In this document: positions 24,698 through 38,138 of the stretch, one piece after another
Layout: each line of letters starts with the position of its first letter
Numbering within the stretch: the first letter of the stretch is position 1
Assembly: GCF_932526225.1 (NCBI RefSeq)
Contig: NC_064047.1
Location: 1,054,001-1,118,000, forward strand
DNA length: 64,000 bases
Source of the DNA: Nematostella vectensis
Taxonomy: Eukaryota > Cnidaria > Anthozoa > Actiniaria > Edwardsiidae
Direction of reading: 5' to 3'
Program-made: the position numbers and the translations under genes
The notes under the pieces: model-generated
What the model saw: the letters and a program-made list of their open reading frames with translations, nothing else
The model's database searches: none
Told to the model about the DNA's origin: nothing

Positions 24698-26718
24698 ATG
24701 GGCTCACTCATAGTACCTATATCACAGTTGTACGCTCCTAGTGATGGGTTCACTCATAGTACCTATATCACAGCTGTACGCTCCTAGTGATGGGCTCACT
24801 CATAGTACCTGTATCACAGTTGTACGCTCCTAGTGATGGGTTCACTCATAGTACCTATATCAGAGCTGTACGCTCCTAGCGATGGGCTCACTCATAGTAA
24901 CTATATCACAGTTGTACCCTCCTAGTGATGGGCTCACTCAAAGTACCTATATCACAGTTGTACACTCCTAGTGATTGGCTCACTCATAGTACCTATATCA
25001 CAGTTGTACACTCCTAGTGATTGGCTCACTCATACTACCTATATCACAGTTGTACGCTTCTAGTGATGGGCTCACTCATAGTACCTATATCACAGTTGTA
25101 CGCTTCTATTGTTGGGCTCACTCATAGTACCTATATCACAGTTGTACGCTTCTATGATGGGCATTCTCATAGTACCTGTATCACAGTTGTACGCTCCTAG
25201 TGATGGGCATTCTCATAGTACCTGTTTCACAGTTGTACGCTCCTAGTGATGGGCTCACTCATAGTACCTATATCACAGTTGTACACTCCTAGTGATTGGC
25301 TCACTCATACTACCTATATCACAGTTGTACGCTTCTAGTGATGGGCTCACTCATAGTACCTATATCACAGTTGTACGCTTCTATTGTTGGGCTCACTCAT
25401 AGTACCTATATCACAGTTGTACGCTTCTATGATGGGCATTCTCATAGTACCTGTTTCACAGTTGTACGCTCCTAGCGATGGGCTCACTCATAGTACCTAT
25501 ATCACAGTTGTACGCTTCTAGTGATGGGCTCACTCATAGTACCTATATCACAGTTGTACACTCCTAGTGATTGGCTCACTCATACTACCTATATCACAGT
25601 TGTACGCTTCTAGTGATGGGCTCACTCATAGTACCTATATCACAGTTGTACGCTTCTATTGTTGGGCTCACTCATAGTACCTATATCACAGTTGTACGCT
25701 TCTATGATGGGCATTCTCATAGTACCTGTATCACAGTTGTACGCTCCTAGTGATGGGCATTCTCATAGTACCTGTTTCACAGTTGTACGCTCCTAGTGAT
25801 GGGCTCACTCATAGTACCTATATCACAGTTGTACGCTCCTAGTGATGGGCTCACTCATAGTACCTATATCACAGTTGTACGCTCCTAGTGATGGGCTCAC
25901 TCATAGTACCTATATCACAGTTGTACGCTCCTAGTGATGGGTTCACTCATAGTACCTATATCACAGTTGTACGCTCCTAGTGATGGGTTCACTCACAGTA
26001 CCTATATCACAGTTGTACGCTCCTAGTGATGGGCTCACTCATAGTACCTGTATCACAGTTGTACGCTTCTATTGTTGGGCTCACTCATAGTACCTATATC
26101 ACAGCTGTACGCTCCTAGCGATGGGCTCACTCATAGTACCTGTATCACAGTTGTACGCTCCTAGTGATGGGTTCACTCATAGTACCTATATCAGAGCTGT
26201 ACGCTCCTAGCGATGGGCTCACTCATAGTACCTATATCACAGTTGTACCCTCCTAGTGATGGGCTCACTCAAAGTACCTATATCAGAGCTGTACGCTCCT
26301 AGCGATGGGCTCACTCATAGTACCTATATCACAGTTGTACGCTTCTATTGTTGGGCTCACTCATAGTACCTATATCACAGTTGTACGCTTCTAGTGATGG
26401 GCTCACTCATAGTACCTATATCACAGTTGTACGCTCCTAGTGATGGGCTAACTCATAGTACCTATATCACAGTTGTACGCTCCTAGTGATGGGCTCACTC
26501 ACAGTACCTATATCACAGTTGTACGCTCCTAGTGATGGGCTCACTCACAGTACCTATATCACAGTTGTACGCTCCTAGTGATGGGCTCACTCATAGTACC
26601 TATATCACAGCTGTACGCTCCTAGCGATGGGCTCACTCATAGTACCTATATCACAGTTGTACGCTTCTAGTGATGGGCTCACTCATAGTACCTATATCAC
26701 AGTTGTACGCTTCTAGTA
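24698..26718. repeat. Satellite block B, copy 3
   Basis: 2,021 bp, offset 5,197 bp from copy 2. It follows the copy-2 state at the CTCCTAGTG marker. Confidence 0.93.
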
Positions 26719-29713
26719 ATGGGCTCACTCATAGTACCTGTATCACAGTTGTACGCTTCTATGATGGGCATTCTCATAGTACCTGTTTCACAGTTGTACG
26801 CTTCTAGCGATGGGCATTCTCATAGTACCTGTTTCACAGTTGTACGCTTCTATGATGGGCATTCTCATAGTACCTGTATCACAGTTGTACGCTTCTATGA
26901 TGGGCATTCTCATAGTACCTGTATCACAGTTGTACGCTCCTAGCGATGGGCTCACTCATAGTACCTATATCACAGTTGTACGCTTCTAGTGATGGGCTCA
27001 CTCATAGTACCTATATCACAGTTGTACGCTTCTAGTAATGGGCTCACTCATAGTACCTGTATCACAGTTGTACGCTTCTATGATGGGCATTCTCATAGTA
27101 CCTGTATCACAGTTGTACGCTTCTATGATGGGCATTCTCATAGTACCTGTTTCACAGTTGTACGCTTCTATGATGGGCATTCTCATAGTACCTGTTTCAC
27201 AGTTGTACGCTTCTATGATGGGCATTCTCATAGTACCTGTATCACAGTTGTACGCTTCTATGATGGGCATTCTCATAGTACCTGTATCACAGTTGTACGC
27301 TTCTATGATGGGCATTCTCATAGTACCTGTTTCACAGTTGTACGCTTCTATGATGGGCTCACTCATAGTACCTGTTTCACAGTTGTACGCTTCTATGATG
27401 GGCATTCTCATAGTACCTGTATCACAGTTGTACGCTTCTATGATGGGCATTCTCATAGTACCTGTTTCACAGTTGTACGCTTCTATGATGGGCATTCTCA
27501 TAGTACCTGTATCACAGTTGTACGCTTCTATGATGGGCATTCTCATAGTACCTATATCACAGTTGTACGCTTCTATGATGGGCATTCTCATAGTACCTGT
27601 ATCACAGTTGTACGCTCCTAGTGATGGGCATTCTCATAGTACCTGTATCACAGTTGTACGCTTCTATGATGGGCATTCTCATAGTACCTATATCACAGTT
27701 GTACGCTCCTAGTGATGGGCATTCTCATAGTACCTATATCACAGTTGTACGCTCCTAGTGATGGGCTCACTCATAGTACCTATATCACAGTTGTACGCTC
27801 CTAGTGATGGGCTCACTCATAGTACCTGTATCACAGTTGTACGCTTCTATGATGGGCATTCTCATAGTACCTGTTTCACAGTTGTACGCTCCTAGTGATG
27901 GGCATTCTCATAGTACCTGTATCACAGTTGTACGCTTCTATGATGGGCATTCTCATAGTACCTGTTTCACAGTTGTACGCTCCTAGTGATGGGCATTCTC
28001 ATAGTACCTGTATCACAGTTGTACGCTTCTATGATGGGCATTCTCATAGTACCTATATCACAGTTGTACGCTTCTATGATGGGCATTCTCATAGTACCTG
28101 TATCACAGTTGTACGCTCCTAGTGATGGGCATTCTCATAGTACCTGTATCACAGTTGTACGCTTCTATGATGGGCATTCTCATAGTACCTATATCACAGT
28201 TGTACGCTCCTAGTGATGGGCATTCTCATAGTACCTATATCACAGTTGTACGCTCCTAGTGATGGCCTCACTCATAGTACCTGTATCACAGTTGTACGCT
28301 TCTATGATGGGCATTCTCATAGTACCTGTTTCACAGTTGTACGCTCCTAGTGATGGGCATTCTCATAGTACCTGTTTCACAGTTGTACGCTCCTAGTGAT
28401 GGGCATTCTCATAGTACCTGTTTCACAGTTGTACGCTTCTATGATGGGCATTCTCATAGTACCTGTTTCACAGTTGTACGCTTCTATGATGGGCATTCTC
28501 ATAGTACCTGTATCACAGTTGTACGCTTCTATGATGGGCATTCTCATAGTACCTGTATCACAGTTGTACGCTTCTATGATGGGCATTCTCATAGTACCTG
28601 TTTCACAGTTGTACGCTTCTATGATGGGCTCACTCATAGTACCTGTTTCACAGTTGTACGCTTCTATGATGGGCATTCTCATAGTACCTGTTTCACAGTT
28701 GTACGCTTCTATGATGGGCATTCTCATAGTACCTGTATCACAGTTGTACGCTTCTATGATGGGCATTCTCATAGTACCTGTTTCACAGTTGTACGCTTCT
28801 ATGATGGGCATTCTCATAGTACCTGTATCACAGTTGTACGCTTCTATGATGGGCATTCTCATAGTACCTATATCACAGTTGTACGCTTCTATGATGGGCA
28901 TTCTCATAGTACCTGTATCACAGTTGTACGCTCCTAGTGATGGGCATTCTCATAGTACCTGTATCACAGTTGTACGCTTCTATGATGGGCATTCTCATAG
29001 TACCTATATCACAGTTGTACGCTCATAGTGATGGGCATTCTCATAGTACCTACATCACAGTTGTACGCTCCTAGTGATGGGCTCACTCATAGTACCTGTA
29101 TCACAGTTGTACGCTTCTATGCTGGGCATTCTCATAGTACCTGTTTCACAGTTGTACGCTCCTAGTGATGGGCATTCTCATAGTACCTGTATCACAGTTG
29201 TACGCTTCTATGATGGGCATTCTCATAGTACCTGTTTCACAGTTGTACGCTCCTAGTGATGGGCATTCTCATAGTACCTGTATCACAGTTGTACGCTTCT
29301 ATGATGGGCATTCTCATAGTACCTATATCACAGTTGTACGCTTCTATGATGGGCATTCTCATAGTACCTGTATCACAGTTGTACGCTCCTAGTGATGGGC
29401 ATTCTCATAGTACCTGTATCACAGTTGTACGCTTCTATGATGGGCATTCTCATAGTACCTATATCACAGTTGTACGCTCCTAGTGATGGGCATTCTCATA
29501 GTACCTATATCACAGTTGTACGCTCCTAGTGATGGGCTCACTCATAGTACCTGTATCACAGTTGTACGCTTCTATGATGGGCATTCTCATAGTACCTGTT
29601 TCACAGTTGTACGCTCCTAGTGATGGGCATTCTCATAGTACCTGTTTCACAGTTGTACGCTTCTATGATGGGCTCACTCATAGTACCTATATCACAGCTG
29701 TACGCTCCTAGCG
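26719..29713. repeat. Satellite block A, copy 4 (minus 1 monomer)
   Basis: 2,995 bp, one 45-bp monomer shorter than the 3,040-bp form, as in copy 3, but carrying the CTCATAG marker (29022) of copies 1 and 5. Confidence 0.9.
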
Positions 29714-29851
29714 ATGGGCTCACTCATAGTACCTATATCACAGTTGTACGCTCCTAGTGATGGGTTCACTCATAGTACCTATATCACAGTTGTACGCTCC
29801 TAGTGATGGGCTCACTCATAGTACCTATATCACAGTTGTACGCTTCTAGTA
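29714..29851. repeat. Satellite linker L, copy 2
   Basis: 138 bp, three monomers, in the same arrangement as the linker at 16323. Confidence 0.85.
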
Positions 29852-32800
29852 ATGGGCTCACTCATAGTACCTGTATCACAGTTGTACGCTTCTATGATGG
29901 GCATTCTCATAGTACCTGTTTCACAGTTGTACGCTTCTAGCGATGGGCATTCTCATAGTACCTGTTTCACAGTTGTACGCTTCTATGATGGGCATTCTCA
30001 TAGTACCTGTATCACAGTTGTACGCTTCTATGATGGGCATTCTCATAGTACCTGTATCACAGTTGTACGCTCCTAGCGATGGGCTCACTCATAGTACCTA
30101 TATCACAGTTGTACGCTTCTAGTGATGGGCTCACTCATAGTACCTATATCACAGTTGTACGCTTCTAGTAATGGGCTCACTCATAGTACCTGTATCACAG
30201 TTGTACGCTTCTATGATGGGCATTCTCATAGTACCTGTATCACAGTTGTACGCTTCTATGATGGGCATTCTCATAGTACCTGTTTCACAGTTGTACGCTT
30301 CTATGATGGGCATTCTCATAGTACCTGTTTCACAGTTGTACGCTTCTATGATGGGCATTCTCATAGTACCTGTATCACAGTTGTACGCTTCTATGATGGG
30401 CATTCTCATAGTACCTGTATCACAGTTGTACGCTTCTATGATGGGCATTCTCATAGTACCTGTTTCACAGTTGTACGCTTCTATGATGGGCTCACTCATA
30501 GTACCTGTTTCACAGTTGTACGCTTCTATGATGGGCATTCTCATAGTACCTGTTTCACAGTTGTACGCTTCTATGATGGGCATTCTCATAGTACCTGTAT
30601 CACAGTTGTACGCTTCTATGATGGGCATTCTCATAGTACCTGTTTCACAGTTGTACGCTTCTATGATGGGCATTCTCATAGTACCTGTATCACAGTTGTA
30701 CGCTTCTATGATGGGCATTCTCATAGTACCTATATCACAGTTGTACGCTTCTATGATGGGCATTCTCATAGTACCTGTATCACAGTTGTACGCTCCTAGT
30801 GATGGGCATTCTCATAGTACCTGTATCACAGTTGTACGCTTCTATGATGGGCATTCTCATAGTACCTATATCACAGTTGTACGCTCCTAGTGATGGGCAT
30901 TCTCATAGTACCTATATCACAGTTGTACGCTCCTAGTGATGGGCTCACTCATAGTACCTATATCACAGTTGTACGCTCCTAGTGATGGGCTCACTCATAG
31001 TACCTGTATCACAGTTGTACGCTTCTATGATGGGCATTCTCATAGTACCTGTTTCACAGTTGTACGCTCCTAGTGATGGGCATTCTCATAGTACCTGTAT
31101 CACAGTTGTACGCTTCTATGATGGGCATTCTCATAGTACCTGTTTCACAGTTGTACGCTCCTAGTGATGGGCATTCTCATAGTACCTGTATCACAGTTGT
31201 ACGCTTCTATGATGGGCATTCTCATAGTACCTATATCACAGTTGTACGCTTCTATGATGGGCATTCTCATAGTACCTGTATCACAGTTGTACGCTCCTAG
31301 TGATGGGCATTCTCATAGTACCTGTATCACAGTTGTACGCTTCTATGATGGGCATTCTCATAGTACCTATATCACAGTTGTACGCTCCTAGTGATGGGCA
31401 TTCTCATAGTACCTATATCACAGTTGTACGCTCCTAGTGATGGCCTCACTCATAGTACCTGTATCACAGTTGTACGCTTCTATGATGGGCATTCTCATAG
31501 TACCTGTTTCACAGTTGTACGCTCCTAGTGATGGGCATTCTCATAGTACCTGTTTCACAGTTGTACGCTCCTAGTGATGGGCATTCTCATAGTACCTGTT
31601 TCACAGTTGTACGCTTCTATGATGGGCATTCTCATAGTACCTGTTTCACAGTTGTACGCTTCTATGATGGGCATTCTCATAGTACCTGTATCACAGTTGT
31701 ACGCTTCTATGATGGGCATTCTCATAGTACCTGTATCACAGTTGTACGCTTCTATGATGGGCATTCTCATAGTACCTGTTTCACAGTTGTACGCTTCTAT
31801 GATGGGCTCACTCATAGTACCTGTTTCACAGTTGTACGCTTCTATGATGGGCATTCTCATAGTACCTGTTTCACAGTTGTACGCTTCTATGATGGGCATT
31901 CTCATAGTACCTGTATCACAGTTGTACGCTTCTATGATGGGCATTCTCATAGTACCTGTTTCACAGTTGTACGCTTCTATGATGGGCATTCTCATAGTAC
32001 CTGTATCACAGTTGTACGCTTCTATGATGGGCATTCTCATAGTACCTATATCACAGTTGTACGCTTCTATGATGGGCATTCTCATAGTACCTGTATCACA
32101 GTTGTACGCTCCTAGTGATGGGCATTCTCATAGTACCTGTATCACAGTTGTACGCTTCTATGATGGGCATTCTCATAGTACCTATATCACAGTTGTACGC
32201 TCATAGTGATGGGCATTCTCATAGTACCTACATCACAGTTGTACGCTCCTAGTGATGGGCTCACTCATAGTACCTGTATCACAGTTGTACGCTTCTATGC
32301 TGGGCATTCTCATAGTACCTGTTTCACAGTTGTACGCTCCTAGTGATGGGCATTCTCATAGTACCTGTATCACAGTTGTACGCTTCTATGATGGGCATTC
32401 TCATAGTACCTGTTTCACAGTTGTACGCTCCTAGTGATGGGCATTCTCATAGTACCTGTATCACAGTTGTACGCTTCTATGATGGGCATTCTCATAGTAC
32501 CTATATCACAGTTGTACGCTTCTATGATGGGCATTCTCATAGTACCTGTATCACAGTTGTACGCTCCTAGTGATGGGCATTCTCATAGTACCTGTATCAC
32601 AGTTGTACGCTTCTATGATGGGCATTCTCATAGTACCTATATCACAGTTGTACGCTCCTAGTGATGGGCATTCTCATAGTACCTATATCACAGTTGTACG
32701 CTCCTAGTGATGGGCTCACTCATAGTACCTGTATCACAGTTGTACGCTTCTATGATGGGCATTCTCATAGTACCTGTTTCACAGTTGTACGCTCCTAGTG

Positions 32801-32891
32801 ATGGGCATTCTCATAGTACCTGTTTCACAGTTGTACGCTTCTATGATGGGCTCACTCATAGTACCTATATCACAGCTGTACGCTCCTAGCG
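29852..32891. repeat. Satellite block A, copy 5
   Basis: 3,040 bp with the CTCATAG marker at 32200, the same combination as copy 1. Confidence 0.93.
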
Positions 32892-33029
32892 ATGGGCTCA
32901 CTCATAGTACCTATATCACAGTTGTACGCTCCTAGTGATGGGTTCACTCATAGTACCTATATCACAGTTGTACGCTCCTAGTGATGGGCTCACTCATAGT
33001 ACCTATATCACAGTTGTACGCTTCTAGTA
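32892..33029. repeat. Satellite linker L, copy 3
   Basis: 138 bp, three monomers, as at 16323 and 29714. Confidence 0.85.
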
Positions 33030-36000
33030 ATGGGCTCACTCATAGTACCTGTATCACAGTTGTACGCTTCTATGATGGGCATTCTCATAGTACCTGTTTC
33101 ACAGTTGTACGCTTCTAGCGATGGGCATTCTCATAGTACCTGTTTCACAGTTGTACGCTTCTATGATGGGCATTCTCATAGTACCTGTATCACAGTTGTA
33201 CGCTTCTATGATGGGCATTCTCATAGTACCTGTATCACAGTTGTACGCTCCTAGCGATGGGCTCACTCATAGTACCTATATCACAGTTGTACGCTTCTAG
33301 TGATGGGCTCACTCATAGTACCTATATCACAGTTGTACGCTTCTAGTAATGGGCTCACTCATAGTACCTGTATCACAGTTGTACGCTTCTATGATGGGCA
33401 TTCTCATAGTACCTGTATCACAGTTGTACGCTTCTATGATGGGCATTCTCATAGTACCTGTTTCACAGTTGTACGCTTCTATGATGGGCATTCTCATAGT
33501 ACCTGTTTCACAGTTGTACGCTTCTATGATGGGCATTCTCATAGTACCTGTATCACAGTTGTACGCTTCTATGATGGGCATTCTCATAGTACCTGTATCA
33601 CAGTTGTACGCTTCTATGATGGGCATTCTCATAGTACCTGTTTCACAGTTGTACGCTTCTATGATGGGCTCACTCATAGTACCTGTTTCACAGTTGTACG
33701 CTTCTATGATGGGCATTCTCATAGTACCTGTTTCACAGTTGTACGCTTCTATGATGGGCATTCTCATAGTACCTGTATCACAGTTGTACGCTTCTATGAT
33801 GGGCATTCTCATAGTACCTGTTTCACAGTTGTACGCTTCTATGATGGGCATTCTCATAGTACCTGTATCACAGTTGTACGCTTCTATGATGGGCATTCTC
33901 ATAGTACCTATATCACAGTTGTACGCTTCTATGATGGGCATTCTCATAGTACCTGTATCACAGTTGTACGCTCCTAGTGATGGGCATTCTCATAGTACCT
34001 GTATCACAGTTGTACGCTTCTATGATGGGCATTCTCATAGTACCTATATCACAGTTGTACGCTCCTAGTGATGGGCATTCTCATAGTACCTATATCACAG
34101 TTGTACGCTCCTAGTGATGGGCTCACTCATAGTACCTATATCACAGTTGTACGCTCCTAGTGATGGGCTCACTCATAGTACCTGTATCACAGTTGTACGC
34201 TTCTATGATGGGCATTCTCATAGTACCTGTTTCACAGTTGTACGCTCCTAGTGATGGGCATTCTCATAGTACCTGTATCACAGTTGTACGCTTCTATGAT
34301 GGGCATTCTCATAGTACCTGTTTCACAGTTGTACGCTCCTAGTGATGGGCATTCTCATAGTACCTGTATCACAGTTGTACGCTTCTATGATGGGCATTCT
34401 CATAGTACCTATATCACAGTTGTACGCTTCTATGATGGGCATTCTCATAGTACCTGTATCACAGTTGTACGCTCCTAGTGATGGGCATTCTCATAGTACC
34501 TGTATCACAGTTGTACGCTTCTATGATGGGCATTCTCATAGTACCTATATCACAGTTGTACGCTCCTAGTGATGGGCATTCTCATAGTACCTATATCACA
34601 GTTGTACGCTCCTAGTGATGGCCTCACTCATAGTACCTGTATCACAGTTGTACGCTTCTATGATGGGCATTCTCATAGTACCTGTTTCACAGTTGTACGC
34701 TCCTAGTGATGGGCATTCTCATAGTACCTGTTTCACAGTTGTACGCTCCTAGTGATGGGCATTCTCATAGTACCTGTTTCACAGTTGTACGCTTCTATGA
34801 TGGGCATTCTCATAGTACCTGTTTCACAGTTGTACGCTTCTATGATGGGCATTCTCATAGTACCTGTATCACAGTTGTACGCTTCTATGATGGGCATTCT
34901 CATAGTACCTGTATCACAGTTGTACGCTTCTATGATGGGCATTCTCATAGTACCTGTTTCACAGTTGTACGCTTCTATGATGGGCTCACTCATAGTACCT
35001 GTTTCACAGTTGTACGCTTCTATGATGGGCATTCTCATAGTACCTGTTTCACAGTTGTACGCTTCTATGATGGGCATTCTCATAGTACCTGTATCACAGT
35101 TGTACGCTTCTATGATGGGCATTCTCATAGTACCTGTTTCACAGTTGTACGCTTCTATGATGGGCATTCTCATAGTACCTGTATCACAGTTGTACGCTTC
35201 TATGATGGGCATTCTCATAGTACCTATATCACAGTTGTACGCTTCTATGATGGGCATTCTCATAGTACCTGTATCACAGTTGTACGCTCCTAGTGATGGG
35301 CATTCTCATAGTACCTGTATCACAGTTGTACGCTTCTATGATGGGCATTCTCATAGTACCTATATCACAGTTGTACGCTCCTAGTGATGGGCATTCTCAT
35401 AGTACCTACATCACAGTTGTACGCTCCTAGTGATGGGCTCACTCATAGTACCTGTATCACAGTTGTACGCTTCTATGCTGGGCATTCTCATAGTACCTGT
35501 TTCACAGTTGTACGCTCCTAGTGATGGGCATTCTCATAGTACCTGTATCACAGTTGTACGCTTCTATGATGGGCATTCTCATAGTACCTGTTTCACAGTT
35601 GTACGCTCCTAGTGATGGGCATTCTCATAGTACCTGTATCACAGTTGTACGCTTCTATGATGGGCATTCTCATAGTACCTATATCACAGTTGTACGCTTC
35701 TATGATGGGCATTCTCATAGTACCTGTATCACAGTTGTACGCTCCTAGTGATGGGCATTCTCATAGTACCTGTATCACAGTTGTACGCTTCTATGATGGG
35801 CATTCTCATAGTACCTATATCACAGTTGTACGCTCCTAGTGATGGGCATTCTCATAGTACCTATATCACAGTTGTACGCTCCTAGTGATGGCCTCACTCA
35901 TAGTACCTGTATCACAGTTGTACGCTTCTATGATGGGCATTCTCATAGTACCTGTTTCACAGTTGTACGCTCCTAGTGATGGGCATTCTCATAGTACCTG

Positions 36001-36434
36001 TTTCACAGTTGTACGCTCCTAGTGATGGGCATTCTCATAGTACCTGTTTCACAGTTGTACGCTTCTATGATGGGCATTCTCATAGTACCTGTTTCACAGT
36101 TGTACGCTCCTAGTGATGGGCATTCTCATAGTACCTGTATCACAGTTGTACGCTTCTATGATGGGCATTCTCATAGTACCTATATCACAGTTGTACGCTC
36201 CTAGTGATGGGCATTCTCATAGTACCTATATCACAGTTGTACGCTCCTAGTGATGGGCTCACTCATAGTACCTGTATCACAGTTGTACGCTTCTATGATG
36301 GGCATTCTCATAGTACCTGTTTCACAGTTGTACGCTCCTAGTGATGGGCATTCTCATAGTACCTGTTTCACAGTTGTACGCTTCTATGATGGGCTCACTC
36401 ATAGTACCTATTTCACAGCTGTACGCTCCTAGCG
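33030..36434. repeat. Satellite block A, copy 6 (plus 8 monomers)
   Basis: 3,405 bp, the 3,040-bp form plus 365 bp (8 monomers). The extra part repeats the GATGGCCTCACTC monomer at about 35889, 1,269 bp after its first occurrence near 34618, which points to out-of-register exchange between the internal duplicates of A. CTCCTAG state at 35378. Confidence 0.9.
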
Positions 36435-36808
36435 ATGGGCTCACTCATAGTACCTATATCACAGTTGTACGCTCCTAGTGATGGGTTCACTCATAGTACC
36501 TATATCACAGTTGTACGCTCCTAGTGATGGGCTCACTCATAGTACCTATATCACAGTTGTACGCTTCTAGTGATGGGCATTCTCATAGTACCTGTTTCAC
36601 AGTTGTACGCTCCTAGTGATGGGCTCACTCATAGTACCTGTATCACAGTTGTACGCTCCTAGTGATGGGCTCACTCATAGTACCTATATCACAGTTGTAC
36701 GCTCCTAGTGATGGGCATTCTCATAGTACCTGTTTCACAGTTGTACGCTTCTATGATGGGCATTCTCATAGTACCTGTATCACAGTTGTACCAGTACCTC
36801 TATCAGAG
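36435..36808. repeat. Satellite tail
   Basis: About eight mixed CTCACTC and CATTCTC monomers that match the start of L or B, then a broken unit (GTACCTCTATCAGAG) at the border with unique DNA. Confidence 0.85.
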
Positions 36809-38032
36809 TAATTGAAACCTCAGCAGTTACGCCGGGAGGCAAAAATCTGGTAGGGAAAAAAAAAACATAAAATTAACCGTATTCTTAAGGCCTATCGCGG
36901 GTCATTTTATTTAAAAAATCGTCTGAAGAAGGCAAATAGGGTGGTGTGGATTACTATTTACGCAAATTAAAAAAACGCTTTAATTACCACCGCAGAACTG
37001 TAGACTCGCAATCTCGATCCATACCAACCCACGCCGCTTAACACTTTCTAAAACCTAACCACACCGCTTCTGACATAGAGCTCATACCTACTTAAAAATA
37101 ACAAATAACAGTGACTCCATCCGCAAGGCAAGAGAATCCACACAGATAGCTCGCGCTGGCACTCTTGAACCCGGTGGCCTCAACCGGCGTGAAGAAACCG
37201 TTTAGCTGTTTAGTAATACACACCACCCTATTTACAATCTTCCTTAAGTTACTCATTACTCAATTACTATTTTTACATTTTGTTAGTTAATCATCAATAA
37301 ACTTTGTACATATACTAGCTGTAACATGCCACTGTAACTCATTTATAACTTGAAGAAGGCAGGTTATTGGCCTGCCGAAATATCGTTCTAAAAAAACATA
37401 AATCTGCGTTGTTGTCGACTTTTTCTTATAAAGGTTCTAAATTATAAGTCAAATCCTCCAAGAAACTTCCAATAGACACACTGCTTTTACAATTTTTCAA
37501 TACTTTTCGCGTTTTCCCGTTGAAAATCATCGGTGAATGTTACGTTAACTACCAACCAAAGTCGAACTAATCTCGTTACATGAGTAGGGTGTGGTCTGCA
37601 CCCTTCGGACCCCCCCCCCCCCCCTTTTGACCAGTCCTGGGTGTAGACATACGCCTGTTTGACCATCCGAGTCACGTTTTTTTTTATTTGCTCGAGGGCT
37701 ACTTGGATATACTCAAGTGTGTCATCCATTGATGGGGATTTTATTAGCCATTAGACATGGTAGCGTAATTTAAAGTCATGCTTTGTTTCCGACTATCCAA
37801 ATTTGCGCCTTAGGTGTAAAGATTCTCATTCAGCTGTCATTTTGTCATCCTACTAAACAACTGCTATGTCTAAGAACACCCATTTCCATCGGCTGGTTTG
37901 GGAAAGCTCTTGCTATATTATGTTTCAGTAATTTGCAAGTGAAAAAGTGATAAAAACAAAAACGTTTGGGTTGTTAAGACCCCCCCCCTCCCCCTGCGTC
38001 TTGGTCCACGCTCTCTCAGGGAGAGGGGACCC
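36809..38032. other. Gene-free region right of the satellite
   Basis: No exon supported. It contains a hammerhead-like hairpin at 37350-37381, a C14 run at about 37611-37624 and another C-rich run near 37980. The open frame at 37487-37729 on the minus strand spans the C run and has no recognisable domain. A CATTTCCATCGGCTGG block near 37884 is a fragment of dispersed family 2. Confidence 0.55.
37350..37381 (+). ncRNA. Hammerhead-ribozyme-like core (probably inactive relic)
   Basis: TTGAAGA, a perfect 6-bp stem GGCAGG/CCTGCC with a 7-base loop, then GAAAT, has the order of a hammerhead catalytic core (CUGANGA, stem II, GAAA). The first core base is T where the family has C, and I see no convincing stems I and III. 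In animals such motifs commonly ride in Penelope-like retroelements and related repeats, so this is best read as the end of an old repeat. Confidence 0.4.
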
Positions 38033-38138
38033 TAGGCTCGGTTTCCAGCCGTGGTGGTTTTGGTGCGCCCGCGATCCTCTCCAATCGCGTCATTGGAGGA
38101 GCAGAGCATGACGTAACCACGGCTGGAAACCGAGCCTA
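38033..38138. mobile_element. MITE with perfect 21-bp TIRs and TA target duplication
   Basis: The arms beginning GGCTCGGTTTCCAGCCGTGG at 38035 and ending with its exact complement at 38136 are perfect over 21 bp, or 23 bp including the flanking TA on both sides (38033-38034, 38137-38138). The interior of about 60 bp is non-coding. TA duplication suggests Tc1/mariner-type mobilisation. Confidence 0.88.

Larger units (their letters stand above)
11117..36808. repeat. 25.7-kb satellite array of 45/46-bp monomers
   Basis: The array is a continuous head-to-tail run of about 560 monomers with no other sequence inserted. A monomer starts GATGGG, continues CTCACTC or CATTCTC, then ATAGTACCT, a [A/G]TATCACAG or GTTTCACAG segment, TTGTACGCT, and ends CCTAGT (46 bp) or TCTAT (45 bp). 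The first monomers near 11117-11160 are degenerate, and the last is truncated near 36808 after GTTGTACC. Monomers are organised into blocks A, B and L (listed separately) whose sizes agree exactly with sums of 45 and 46. Open frames up to 240 codons on both strands result from runs of 45-bp units (15 codons) and end at the CCTAG of 46-bp units. The position amid ordinary genes suggests an interstitial satellite; a centromeric role is possible but unsupported. Confidence 0.98.

Noticed and set aside
13283..36432. Dozens of open frames of 60-240 codons on both strands
   Set aside because: All lie inside the satellite and simply repeat the 15-codon reading of the 45-bp monomer; they end at the stop present in every 46-bp monomer.
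11117..36808. CRISPR-like regular repeats
   Set aside because: There are no unique spacers; monomers are directly abutting, and the surroundings are intron-bearing animal genes.
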